NCBI GenBank assembly: GCA_052034005.1
Contig: JBPOJB010000004.1
Coordinates: 1-64,000, forward strand
Length of the DNA: 64,000 bases
Source: JAAYDI01 sp052034005
GTDB taxonomy: Bacteria > Planctomycetota > Planctomycetia > Pirellulales > Pirellulaceae
Direction: 5' to 3'
Shown here: in pieces, positions 1-9,900 of the stretch
Layout: each line of letters opens with the position of its first letter
Numbering within the stretch: the stretch's first letter is position 1
Made by a program: the position numbers and the translations under genes
Notes under the pieces: generated by a model
What the model was told of the DNA's origin: nothing
Databases searched by the model: none
What the model saw: only the letters and a program-made list of their open reading frames with translations

Positions 1-664
1 GCCGTTGCCATAGGTGCTGGTCGACAGCCGGCCGCCATTATCATAGGCCCGCGTATTGATCACGCTGCGGTTGTACTTCACCTGGTACAGCTGGCCCCGC
101 GCGGTGTAGGTGCGATCCACCAGGCTGCCGTCCGGATAGGTCACGCGCGACAGACGGCTCACGCTGTCATCGTTCCTCCCCATGGGTATCGGTCCGGCTG
201 GTCTCCCGCCCCAGCACGTCGAACACGGCGTTGTAGCCCACGCCATGGGGGTCGCGGCGCTCCACCACGGCACTCCCGCCATCATACTTGACCGTCGACA
301 CCCGGGCCAAAGGGTCGATGGTCTTGAGCGCGCGGCTCGCGCCGCCACCGGTTGGCGCTTGGGCCAGCTTGGCCAGCACGACCGTGATGTTCACATTGGG
401 TGCCCCGCCGCCGAGTTGCTCGGCGGCCACGCCGGCCGTGATAGCCAGCCCCACACCGTCGGTCTGGCTGCGGTCATAGATCGTCTGGGTGCTGAGCCCT
501 CGCTCTTGGCCACGCCCCCCCAAGGCCCGCGATGGGCGGGTTTTGGAAACCAGAGTGTCTGCTTCTGTGTCGGGAAGCCCAACTGAACGGAATCGCGACT
601 TGGATCGAAACGTCTCAGTAACTGTGAACCAAACCGGGATTTCAATCATGGAACGATCCGACAA
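1..664 (-). pseudogene. RHS/YD-repeat protein fragment, frameshifted and running off the left edge
   Basis: Read on the minus strand, the translation contains recognisable YD-repeat units. One frame (about 500 down to 180) has DPLARVSTVKYDGG and GYNAVFDVLGRETSRTDTHG. A second frame continues from about 176 to base 1 with LSRVTYPDGSLVDRTYTA and VKYNRSVINTRAYDNGGRLS. The two join if one base is removed from the C4 run at 178-181, so a single-base insertion best explains the break. RHS proteins are large surface or secreted polymorphic-toxin shells. The N-terminal side (about 540-664) no longer looks like RHS and contains a fragment of the dispersed repeat described separately. The gene continues beyond base 1, so its 3' part cannot be judged. 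It is probably a decaying locus, although a sequencing error at the homopolymer cannot be excluded. Confidence 0.75.
547..565 (-). repeat. Left-end fragment of the dispersed repeat
   Basis: On the minus strand these 19 bases (GAAGCAGACACTCTGGTTT) are identical to the start of the repeat copy at 39299-39317. Seventeen of them also match the copy at 35223-35239. The fragment lies within the damaged RHS locus. Confidence 0.7.
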
Positions 665-853
665 TGCCCGATCGAGCGTTCCTGGTTACCACCTCCAAAG
701 GAGTGCGAGCAGAGGACTCGGAGTCCCTTGATCGCATGCAAGCCGCCACCAGGAAATGACGACTTACAGCGACAGCGGCCTCGCCGTGACGTGACGAAGT
801 GGCCTGTTGACCCTCCGGCGTTTCAGGCGTAACCTATTGTCGGCTAATGCTTT

Positions 854-926
854 GGGCCCGTAGCTCAGTGGTAAGAGCAGGGGACTCATAATCCCTTGGT
901 CGGGGGTTCGAATCCCTCCGGGCCTA
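854..926 (+). tRNA. tRNA with CAT anticodon, probably tRNA-Ile2
   Basis: A full cloverleaf can be drawn: acceptor 854-860 with 919-925 (G1-U72 wobble), D stem 863-866 with 875-878, anticodon stem 880-884 with 892-896, loop CTCATAA with anticodon CAT at 887-889, T stem 902-906 with 914-918 and loop TTCGAAT. The discriminator is A926 and the CCA end is not encoded. CAT can mean elongator Met, initiator Met or Ile2 (lysidine-modified). The anticodon arm plus variable region resembles Ile2 more than Met, and the G1-U72 pair and D arm argue against the initiator, but identity is inferred. Confidence 0.93.
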
Positions 927-1183
927 CTGATGGTCGACCAACTCGTCGACAGACTCCGCGCTACCACGCGCGGCAGTCGAACGAAACGAGCTGACGCCCA
1001 CGACGCTCGACGACTACGACAAGACCTGCCGGAGGTCGAGCATCAGCGCGCCCGCTGCTCCCGCTCAGATCGTGCAACGTTGTGCCACCCACCCCTGATG
1101 TGGCACAGTCTCCGATGCCCCCGTGGCACGGGGCCCCTCTTGTCCGTCCCCGCCGCCCCGGAATATGTGTTACAAAGGCGTCC

Positions 1184-4162
1184 ATGAACACCTCCATCTT
1201 AATCACGGTGGCCCTCGCCGTATCCGCCGCCTGGACGCCGCCCACCGTCAGCGGAGATGCGTATGTCCGTGCCGAGACCGGCGCGTTGCCCGACGCGCAG
1301 TGGGTGTTGGGCACGTCGCGCACGGAACGTACACTCTCGCTGACCGGCGGCCGCTTTCTGCTCACATCGCTGCGGAACCAGGCTGTCGATGCGCCGCAGG
1401 AGTATGTGCAGGGCGGCGCATCCGGGGAATTCAGCGCGGCCGTGAACGGGGAACTGTATTCCGGCGCGGCGGGCGGTTGGACGCTGGATACGTGGTCCAC
1501 CAACCAACTGCCGCAAGGCGAGTTGACGCTCGACATCACGCTGACCCACGGAGCGCTCACAGTAACGCGGCACTTCGTCGTATATCCTGGGACGGCCGTA
1601 GTCCGCGAATGGACGACGTACGGGAATGCAGCGGACCGGGATATCACTGTCTCGGACGCGTCTTTCCTGGACACGGTGCTGATGGGCGAGACCTGCCGAA
1701 CGGGCATGACCTTCGGCCACATCACGGGCGGCAAAGCCTACGACGGAGCGCAGCGCCTGGTGAGGGAAGAGGTAGACAGCGGCTATGCCAACACGTTCGC
1801 CTGCACGGCGTCGAGCGATCACCTGCCCTTCATGATGTTCTACGACGCGGCGGCCCGGCATGGTTACTTCTTCGGCTGGGACTACCTCGGCCCCTGGTCG
1901 GCAGCTGTGGGCGCCAGAGAAGGGATTGCCTTCCACTGCCGCCTCGTGCTGGCTGATTACACGCGGACGCTCGGGCCCGGCGAATCGTTCGACACGCCCC
2001 GCGTCTTCACGGGGTGCTTTGTCGGCGACCTGGACGACCTGGGAAACCAGGTCCTGGACTGGCAGTATCAGTACCTGTGGGAGCACAAACACGCCGCGTA
2101 CTTCGCACAGCCGCGGTATGCCGTAGACTGGCCGGCCCCCTGGGTGAACACCGGCGGGGGTGAAGAGAACTGGGGCTGCCGGCTGATGCTGGATCTCTAC
2201 TACACCGATCTGGCGCGCTATGCCGGGGCGGGTGTGCTGTGGGACGACGCGGGCTGGTACGACGCGTGGGGCGATTGGAACGGCCCGGACTTCGGGGAAA
2301 CGGTGCGCTACCTCGACAAGCACGGCATGAAGTTGAAGGTCTGGCTTCCGACGTTCTTGCGCACGCCTGGGTCGCAGGTCGACCGTGACCTTGGCCACGC
2401 GATGACCATGCTCGACTCGTCGATCGACCAGTCCAGCCCTGTCGCCACGCAGTGGCAGTTGGAGTTGCTCGACCGGAAGACCCGTGCCTGGGGCGGGTTC
2501 CAATGGCGGTACGACATCGCCCCGGGGGCGGGACACGATCCGCTGGCCGCGGACCAGGAGTTCCGGCGCTTGAACCGGGAGTTCCTGTCTGCGCATCCGG
2601 ACCAGGGTATCGATGCGTGTTTCGGCGGAGGCAATTGGATTGGCGTGGAACTGGCCAGCTATGCCGACTCGGGCGAGATGACGGACGGAGGTACGCGCGA
2701 TTACTCGGGCTATCACAGTTCGCTCTTCATCCCGCCCGACCTGCTGCACAACGTCGTGTACTTCTCGTACGAGCAGGGCCGCAAGGCATACAGCATCCAC
2801 AACGACCGCATTCAATTGCGCATGGACCCCGACTGGTACGGCGACCCTGCCAGCACGAAAGGCTATGCGCTGCAGGCGACGCATCCCGCCGGCAGCACGC
2901 TGGCCATCCCCTCCGCCGCCCTGCCGCACCTGGAGGCGCTGCGCGGAGACTGGGACCTGTATCGGTACCTGGTCCACGAGCAGGTGGCCGGCCGGTGGGG
3001 ACACGTGTTCCGTCCGGATGTCCAGGGCGACGACCCAGTCCTGTACTTTCAGCGCATGAACCGCGACCAGACGAAAGGCGTCATCCTGACGACGCGTTCC
3101 TTCACCCAGCCTCGACAGATGCCGACCAGCGCCGTCACCGTGTTCCCCAAGGGGCTGGTTCGAGACCTTGCATATGACGTGCGTTTCGACATCCAGCCGC
3201 GTGTCGAGTGCCGCGACGGCGCGACGCTCATGGAGCGCGGCATCCTGTTCGAGGATCTGCAGCCGGGCGAGATCGTCTACCTCAATCTGCCGGGCCATCC
3301 CGGGAGCGGCCAGGACACCACGCCGCCCGAGCCGCCTCGGCAGGTCACCAAGCGGGTCGCCACCAACATCCACACGCAGGGTGTGGAAGTCCGCTGGGAA
3401 CGAGCCGTGGACAACCACTGGCTGTCCGGCTACGAAGTGTTCCGCGTGGGGGAGGACGGCATCCGGACCAGCCTCGGCAAAGTGTCCCGGGGCGAGTACT
3501 TCTTCGATCGCGCGCGGCCGGGGACGGAACTCATTTCCTGCGGCTACGAGGTGCGCACTTTCGATGGGGACGGCAATGTCTCCCCACCGGTCGAAGCCGT
3601 GCCGGTGCCGGGCGAACTCGAACGGCGCCATCTCTTCGAGGGGTTCGGCGATGTGCAGGGATTCCAGGGATGGACCTACGAGGCGTGGCAGGACGGCCAG
3701 GCGCGGCGCCCCTTGGTGTGGTCGCCCGACGCCGGCTATGAGGGCCAGTGGCAGGTCGCACCCAAGTCGCAGGAGCCGCCCGCGCCGGGCGTGATCGCGC
3801 GCACCTTCATGCTGCCCCATCCCGACGCGAGCATCGCGCGAGTCTTCACCGTACGACGCGCCGGAGATATCGTGCTGCAGGGCAGCGTGCGACGCGACTT
3901 GCCGCCGGGCAAGACGCCGGCGCACGAATGCCGAGTCCGCATTCTGCTCAACGGCCAACCGATCTGGCCCGCGATGGATTGGCAGCAGGTGCCCATCGAT
4001 CGTGCCGGGGTGTGCTACCAATGCGCCGCGGTCGTGAAGCCGGGGGACCGCATCGAGCATGTCCTCGCGCAGAACTCAGACTGGCAGAATGCCGGGATCG
4101 GTTGGTACGGAGTGATCGCCTACGCAGGCGACCAGCGCGGAACCGACGCACCAGCGTGGTAA
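1184..4162 (+). CDS. Secreted GH36-like (clan GH-D) glycosidase with C-terminal FN3 and beta-sandwich
   Basis: The protein is about 992 aa. ATG 1184 is chosen because it opens a Sec-like signal (MNTSILITVALAVSAAW) just after AAAGGCG; an in-frame codon 34 triplets upstream gives a non-signal extension. Residues about 25-300 form a beta-rich N-terminal domain, and about 320-600 a TIM barrel with VLWDDAGWYDAWGDW. WRYDIAPG places a candidate nucleophile at Asp444, followed by ACFGGGNW and YADSGEMTDGG with a candidate acid/base at Asp495; this is the order seen in GH36 alpha-galactosidases. A beta-sandwich follows, then an FN3-like module (about 711-805, starting DTTPPEPP) and a jelly-roll-like tail. 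Specificity cannot be read from the sequence; alpha-galactosidase or a related retaining alpha-glycosidase is the likeliest reading. It converges with the gene ending at 4221. Confidence 0.8.
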   Translation: MNTSILITVALAVSAAWTPPTVSGDAYVRAETGALPDAQWVLGTSRTERTLSLTGGRFLLTSLRNQAVDAPQEYVQGGASGEFSAAVNGELYSGAAGGWTLDTWSTNQLPQGELTLDITLTHGALTVTRHFVVYPGTAVVREWTTYGNAADRDITVSDASFLDTVLMGETCRTGMTFGHITGGKAYDGAQRLVREEVDSGYANTFACTASSDHLPFMMFYDAAARHGYFFGWDYLGPWSAAVGAREGIAFHCRLVLADYTRTLGPGESFDTPRVFTGCFVGDLDDLGNQVLDWQYQYLWEHKHAAYFAQPRYAVDWPAPWVNTGGGEENWGCRLMLDLYYTDLARYAGAGVLWDDAGWYDAWGDWNGPDFGETVRYLDKHGMKLKVWLPTFLRTPGSQVDRDLGHAMTMLDSSIDQSSPVATQWQLELLDRKTRAWGGFQWRYDIAPGAGHDPLAADQEFRRLNREFLSAHPDQGIDACFGGGNWIGVELASYADSGEMTDGGTRDYSGYHSSLFIPPDLLHNVVYFSYEQGRKAYSIHNDRIQLRMDPDWYGDPASTKGYALQATHPAGSTLAIPSAALPHLEALRGDWDLYRYLVHEQVAGRWGHVFRPDVQGDDPVLYFQRMNRDQTKGVILTTRSFTQPRQMPTSAVTVFPKGLVRDLAYDVRFDIQPRVECRDGATLMERGILFEDLQPGEIVYLNLPGHPGSGQDTTPPEPPRQVTKRVATNIHTQGVEVRWERAVDNHWLSGYEVFRVGEDGIRTSLGKVSRGEYFFDRARPGTELISCGYEVRTFDGDGNVSPPVEAVPVPGELERRHLFEGFGDVQGFQGWTYEAWQDGQARRPLVWSPDAGYEGQWQVAPKSQEPPAPGVIARTFMLPHPDASIARVFTVRRAGDIVLQGSVRRDLPPGKTPAHECRVRILLNGQPIWPAMDWQQVPIDRAGVCYQCAAVVKPGDRIEHVLAQNSDWQNAGIGWYGVIAYAGDQRGTDAPAW

Positions 4163-4220
4163 GACTGTGCGAAGCGTCGGAACCGGACCGCGTCATGTCT
4201 TCATGGATCTCTCTCGAGCG

Positions 4221-5499
4221 CTATGGGCGGGCGACCGAAACCGTGCTCAAGGGATACCAGCCATCGTCCGCACGACCCTTAATCCCAAGCCGCACGACCG
4301 ACTGCTCGTCCCTCTCCCCCACGACGGCGATCGACACCGTGTACCGGCCGGGGGCGAGATCATCGGGCAGCGGAATAGCATCCTGCACAACCGCAATCTC
4401 GCCGGGCGGCAAGTCCTTCGGCTCCTGGAAAAAATCCTCGGTGAAAAGCTCGATGGATCCGGGCAGCCACTTGTTGACGGTCAGGTCGCTGACGAAGACA
4501 CGCGGTTGCCCTTCCCGGCTTGTCAGGCGGACGGCGACTCGGTACGGCCGATAACAGGGCGCCGATCCGATGTTCTGCCACTTCATCTCCAAGACCAGCT
4601 TCTCGCCCGGTTGGACCTGAGCGGGATGCGTTAGCTCCTTGAGCAGCAGGCGGCTCGTAGGCAATCGGGCCTTGCCTCCAAGCGTCCTGCGCCTTGCCTT
4701 CACGTATCAACGCGGGATAGGCGTTGTACATGTGGTTCCAGGTCGGCGAGAAGCTGCCCAGGTCGCCCATTGAGTCTGCCCGCCAGCCCGTGCCATGCCG
4801 GATGGCGTGCGCCGTGCATTCGGCCCCGTTGATGAGCATGACCAGCGGCGTCTTCGTGAAGGCGGCCAAATAGGCATCCACGACCCTCATCCGGTTTTCC
4901 AGCGTCGGCAGCTCGCAGTTCTTCGATCCGCTCAGGTGCCACTCGCCCCACCAGCCGATGGAACCGAGATCCAGATGGTCGAGGTCGGGGTGGCCGTCAT
5001 ACCGCTCGCCGAGCCGCTTGATCAAGTCAAGGTGGGCGTTCAGGATGATCGGATCGTCCATATCCGGGATCGGAAACGGGCCTTGCCCTCGGTAGTCCGC
5101 CATAAGAATGCGGCCGCCGATCTCCGGGAGCCAGTCGGGATGATACGGGAGGCCTTGGTAGGGCGAGCAGCACATCACCCGGAATGCCAACTTCTGCCCG
5201 GAGTCGTGAGACTCCTTGAGCATCCGGTCGAGGAAGTCATAGGCGATCTTCCCGGGCTCAGGTTCCAATTCCCGCCAGCCCCATCGGGCGTAGTGGACAG
5301 TCGACGGAATCCACGACGGCAAGTTCTTGTCCGTCTTGCTGGTGTGATGGAACGTCTCCCAGCCCATCCCGGGGTTTGCCAGAATCTCGTCAGTCTCCTC
5401 CGGGAAGACCGTGATGATCCGGTTCTGCTCTTGGCCGAGAACCAAAACCACGGAGATGGAAGTCCACATCAGCACCGATAACAGCAGTATGGCTTTCAC
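4221..5499 (-). pseudogene. Secreted DUF4874/DUF4832-type glycosidase-like protein with a one-base frameshift
   Basis: The frame opening at 5499 has a signal peptide (MKAILLLSVLMWTSISVVLV). A family-typical body follows, with NPGMGWETFHH, YARWGWRELEPEPGKIAYDF and a DLGSIGWWGEWH stretch like DUF4832 barrels. Sense coding fails near 4640-4665 after QGPIAYE. A second frame carries on to 4221 with LLLKELTHPAQVQPGEKLV and a beta-sandwich ending DGWYPLSTVSVARP. Total length is 1279 nt, one more than a multiple of three, so deleting one base in the GCCGCC stretch restores a product of about 425 aa. It may be a true loss of function or a sequencing error. Function is unassigned beyond a probable role in polysaccharide handling. 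Confidence 0.75.
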
Positions 5500-6091
5500 C
5501 TCGGTTCTCCTGATCCTGCGCTCGAGACGCGCAGGCGCTTGACCCCCGGGCGACTCGGTCTAGAATACAAGTGTGGAAGCTCATGCTCCGCAGCGTTTTT
5601 TGGTGTGCTTTTCGTCTTAGTATGGAGGGCATGAATGGAAAAACGGTCGGAGATGTTTGGGTGAGGAGCCTGAACTTCTCAGGCTTCTCCGAGTGAACCT
5701 TTTTTGTCGAGATCAGGCAAGGGGTCGTCGGCCGCCAGGCGGCTGAGCGTCTGGCACCTCCGGTTCCTGCCAACTTGGATTCGAGTTGATCATCGGTCGC
5801 TCGTCAACTCGGGGATCGTCTGGCGATTACCGTTACTTTGCGTCCCGAGTCGTTGCCCAGAACGACGGTGGCGCTGGATACGCCCGCAGTGGGCATTGCT
5901 TGCGCGGTCCCGAGGCGACCCGCGAGCGGTGATGATTCGGATCTCAAGATGAGTCTTGTTCGGCCCTCACCGGCACCTCTGCGGTGAGGGCCGCTTTCTT
6001 TGCCGTCGCGTGCGGTGTGGATTCAGGTTGCTGCCACGCGTTGGGCAATCCCGCGTGTCGGAGCACCAGGGAGGAATCCCGGCCGCGTCGC
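5500..6091. other. Intergenic region with two stem-loops, no gene seen
   Basis: No frame here shows family-like coding. At 5663-5689 an 11-bp stem (one G-U pair, 5-base loop) is followed 10 bases later by T6 (5700-5705), which is too far for a classic terminator. It lies in the upstream region of the minus-strand gene that starts at 5499. A stronger hairpin is at 5962-5992. Confidence 0.5.
5962..5992 (-). terminator. Stem-loop downstream of the thioesterase gene
   Basis: A perfect 11-bp GC-rich inverted repeat (GGCCCTCACCG and its complement) with a 9-base loop lies 100 bp beyond the 3' end of the minus-strand thioesterase gene. The T-rich flank (CTTTCTTT) is on the plus-strand side, so the hairpin may act as a bidirectional or RNA 3'-end stabilising structure rather than a canonical minus-strand terminator. 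Confidence 0.5.
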
Positions 6092-6496
6092 TCAGCCGCG
6101 GATGGGGATCGGGCGGCGCTGGCCGCCACTGAGATCCACCGCGACGTAGGTCACTTCCGCCTCGGTTAGATGCACCGCCTCGCCGTAGCGGTCGGCCTCG
6201 ACGTCCACGTGCATCGTGATCGACGTTCGTCCCACCTTCACCAGGCGGGTCCAGAAGCTCACCGTGTCGCCGACGAACACCGGACGGTGGAACTCCACGC
6301 TCTTCATCGCTACCGAGACGATCGTCTGGTCAGGCCAGCCGGCGCGACGGATCTCGTGGCGCGCACCGACCGCGCCGGCCAGGTCGGTGTAGCTGAGGAT
6401 CACGCCGCCGAAGATCGTTCCGTACGGGTTCGTGTCGCGGGGCATCATCACGACTTTGATCGCCAGGTATCGCTCATGAAGCTGGGCGTTTGACAC
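6092..6496 (-). CDS. Acyl-CoA thioesterase, hotdog fold (YciA/BACH-like)
   Basis: This 134-aa single-hotdog protein has the family block NPYGTIFGGVILSYTDLAG (Asn, Gly and Asp of the YciA/BACH active site). It is followed by SVEFHRPVFVGDTVSFWTRL and a closing strand TEAEVTYVAVD. These enzymes hydrolyse short- to long-chain acyl-CoA to free acid and CoA in the cytoplasm, usually as hexamers of the single domain. The start is GTG (6496), preceded by AAGGGGT on the minus strand; no better ATG precedes the fold. It transcribes away from the large protease gene. Confidence 0.88.
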   Translation of the reverse strand: MSNAQLHERYLAIKVVMMPRDTNPYGTIFGGVILSYTDLAGAVGARHEIRRAGWPDQTIVSVAMKSVEFHRPVFVGDTVSFWTRLVKVGRTSITMHVDVEADRYGEAVHLTEAEVTYVAVDLSGGQRRPIPIRG

Positions 6497-6931
6497 AGGA
6501 CCACCACCCCTTCAATTGGCATGGGTGAAGACGAGCGGGACGCATCGCGACTCGCAAACGCACCATTATCGACGTGAATGACGCCGCACGTAATACCCAA
6601 ACCCGAAGGAATCCGACGGAATGCCCTGCCTCGCGCCCGCGGCCCGACTCGGCTCGCCGTTGGGGGTGCGTGGGGGTCTGGACTTTTCCTCGTCCGCGCC
6701 GGGACAGGCAGCAGGGGGGGACTCACCCCGCGCCTTCCGCCGGGCAAGGGGCAGGTGCTGTCAACCGCGGGATGGGCTTCCCCGCGCGAAAAAAAACCCT
6801 GTTCGGCCGGCTTGACGTCTGCTAGAACAGTAATGCTTCCAGAACGGTATGGGGGAAGCAACGAATTGGGGGACCGTATCCTGTCGCGCGGTTTCTCCCC
6901 TGGGCATCTCAGCGTCAGAAGGGACTCACCG
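6497..6931. other. Divergent intergenic region between thioesterase and protease genes
   Basis: The protease frame stays open upstream to about 6578, but that stretch is proline/arginine-rich and has no signal-like start. I read it as non-coding leader. No operator, riboswitch or convincing promoter could be recognised. A G-rich tract lies near 6711-6720 and an A-rich run near 6789-6798. Confidence 0.5.
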
Positions 6932-9900
6932 ATGAGCGTTCGTTTCGAGCGGTCGCGTGCGCCGGCGATTTCGCGTTTCCGCCGTCGCTTCTTGAGCGTG
7001 GAGCAATTGGAAAGCCGGCTGGTGCTGTCCGCGCTGCTCCACGGCCAGGGTCCTGTCGCGGAGCTGCCCGCGGTTGGGGACCAGGACGATTATCTCCAGC
7101 CGCCGGCGATGGCGGGGCTCGCGTCGCTTGAGAGCAACATCGCGGCCGCGGTGGCGGCGGCCTGGCAGATTCCCGCCGACACGCTGGCCGACTCGTGGGT
7201 CGTCGGACTCTCGGCCGGCGTGACGCCCACCGATCTGTCCACACTGGGTTTCACCGCCTTCGCGGCGACGCCCTACCTGCACAATACCTACATCCTGGAT
7301 TTCGGGTCCCTGCTGAGTGTCTCGGATGTACAACAGGAGATCTCGGCGTTCGAATCAGTCGAGTTCTACTATCCGATGATCGTCCGCCAGCAATCATCGC
7401 GCGCTGTGCCGAACGATCCTCTGTTCAACAAGCAATGGCATCTGCGGAACACCGGCCAGAGCGGCGGGACGCCCGGCGCCGACGCGAACATCGTGGATGT
7501 CTGGAACAGCTATACGGGCAGCGGTGTCGTGATCGGCATCGTGGACGACGGGCTGCAGCATATGCATCCCGACCTGTCGCCGAACTATCTCGCGTCGTTC
7601 AGTTACGACTTCAACGGTCACGACTCCGATCCGACACCTGCCGGCTCCGACAGTCACGGCACGTCGGTGGCGGGCGTGGCGGCTGCGCGGGGAGGCAACA
7701 GCCGCGGGGTGAGCGGCGCGGCGCCGCAGGCCGGCCTCGCCGGGCTACGGCTGACGGCCGCCGGCATCACCGATGCACAGGAGGCGGACGCCCTGTCTTA
7801 CCAGAATCAGTCGATCGACATTTACAACAGCAGTTGGGGTCCGGAGGATGCCGGGACCGTTCAGGGCGCGGGCCCCTTGACGCTGGCAGCGATCGCCAAC
7901 AGCGTGGCCAGCGGCCGCGGCGGACTCGGGAACATCTACACGTGGGCGGCCGGAAACGGCTTGCAGAACAACGACAATGTGAACTATGACGGCTACGCCA
8001 ACTCGCGCTACGTGATCGCCGTCGCGGCCATCGATCAGGACGGCGTGCAGTCGTACTACAGCGAGCCCGGCGCGCCGATCTTGGTCACCGCCTACTCGTC
8101 CGGATCGACGGCGGGCATTGTCACGACGGCGCTGTTGAATCAGGGGAATCTGGCGGATCCGGCGGGCGCCTATGACTACACATCCTTATTCGGCGGGACA
8201 TCGTCGTCCGCGCCGCTGGTGGCCGGCGTGGTCGCCCTGATGTTGGAAGCGAACCCGGAGCTGACCTGGCGTGACGTGCAGCATGTGCTGGTCCACTCGG
8301 CCGAACAGAACGACCCGACCGATTCCGACTGGGTTACCAACGGAGCCGGCCATCTGGTCAACCACAAGTACGGTTTCGGCGCCATTGACGCGCAAGCGGC
8401 GGTCGATTGGGCGGCCAGCTGGAGGAACGTCGGGCCGCAGCTCACGGCCACCAGCGGATTGGTGGCGGTCAACCAGGCGATTCCCGACAATAGCGCGGCG
8501 GGCGTGAGTTCCACCATCACGCTGCCGGACGACATTCGGATCGAGAGTGTGGAAGTGGTTCTCAATGCAACGCACACGAATCGCGGCGACCTGCGGATCG
8601 TGCTGACCTCGCCGTCCGGCACGGAATCGATCCTGGCCGAGAAGCATGACGACTCGGGAGACAACTACAACAACTGGGTCTTCTGCTCGAAGCGTCTCTG
8701 GGACGAGGGCTCGGCGGGCGACTGGACAATCAAGATCTCCGACGGGAAGGCGGGGCACGCGGGGACATTCAACTCGTGGCAGTTGAACATCTTCGGCACG
8801 ACACTTGGTGAGGATTTCGGTGATGCGCCCGACGATCCCTACGGGACACTGGCGAGCAGCAACGGCGCTCGCCACATGCTGGGCGGACCGCTGCTTGGAT
8901 CGACCATCGATGCGGAGTTGGATGGGCAGCCCAGTGCGGATGCCAGCGGCGACGGCGCCGACGAAGATGGCGTCCTGCTGGGCGACCCGCTGGTCGTGGG
9001 AGCTGCGGTCGATATACGAGTCACATCGTCCCCGGGGGGCGGCAAGCTCGATTACTTCTTCGACTGGGATGGCATCGGCGGGTTCGGGAATCAACCGAGC
9101 GAGGTATTGGCGGCCGAGCTGTCCGGCGGTCTGGAGACCGTCCGCGTGACCGTCCCAAGCGATGCCCAACCAGGTCAGACGTTCGCCCGGTTCCGGATCA
9201 GCAGCGATGGGGGACTTGGTCCGCTGGGCCCGGCCAGCGACGGTGAAGTGGAGGATTACCTGGTGCGGCTCTACGCCACTGAGCCGCTACGCGATTTCGG
9301 CGACGCGCCGGACACGCCTTACGGTACGCTGCGATCCAGCTTCGGGCCCAGTCACATCATCGGCGGGCCGCGGCTCGGCACGCTGGTCGACGGCGAGCCG
9401 GACGGTTTGCCCAACCCCACCGCCACCGGAGACGGGGCGGATGACGACGGCGTGCTTTTCCGGCAGATATGGATGCCTGACACGACCGTGGAGATTGAAG
9501 TCACGTCGTCTCCTGGCGGCGGTCAATTGGATTTCTTCGTTGACTTCGACGGGGATGGCGTCTTCGGCAACCACGAGAACGAAGTGTTCCACGCGACGCT
9601 GACCGGCGGCACGGAGACGCTCTTGGTGGACGTGCCCGCCAACGCGGTCACCGGCGTCACCTACGCGCGCTTCCGCATTAGCAGCGCGGGCAACCTGGGC
9701 CCGCTCGGCCTAGCTTACGACGGCGAAGTCGAGGACTATCAGATCGTGATCCTGCCTAAACCCGGTTTCGGCTACCACGACTTTGAGGACTTCGATGGCG
9801 TCACCGCGCCCGCGTTGCCAACCGGCTGGACCACCGAGTCGAGCCAGTCCGTATTCTGGACCACCAGCACCACCAACAGCGACTCGGCGCCGAATAACGC

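Noticed and set aside
764..967. Small minus-strand open frame with GGIRTPDQGIMSPLLLPLSYGP-like translation
   Set aside because: It is the antisense of the tRNA at 854-926; this kind of peptide is a well-known false prediction in databases.
1199..4060. A 953-codon minus-strand open frame
   Set aside because: It is antisense to the GH36-like gene, whose motifs and signal peptide are clear; the antisense product is Arg/His-rich with no fold.
5663..5705. Stem-loop plus T6 as a terminator
   Set aside because: The T-run is ten bases away from the stem and no plus-strand gene precedes it. It is kept only as a structural note in the intergenic entry.
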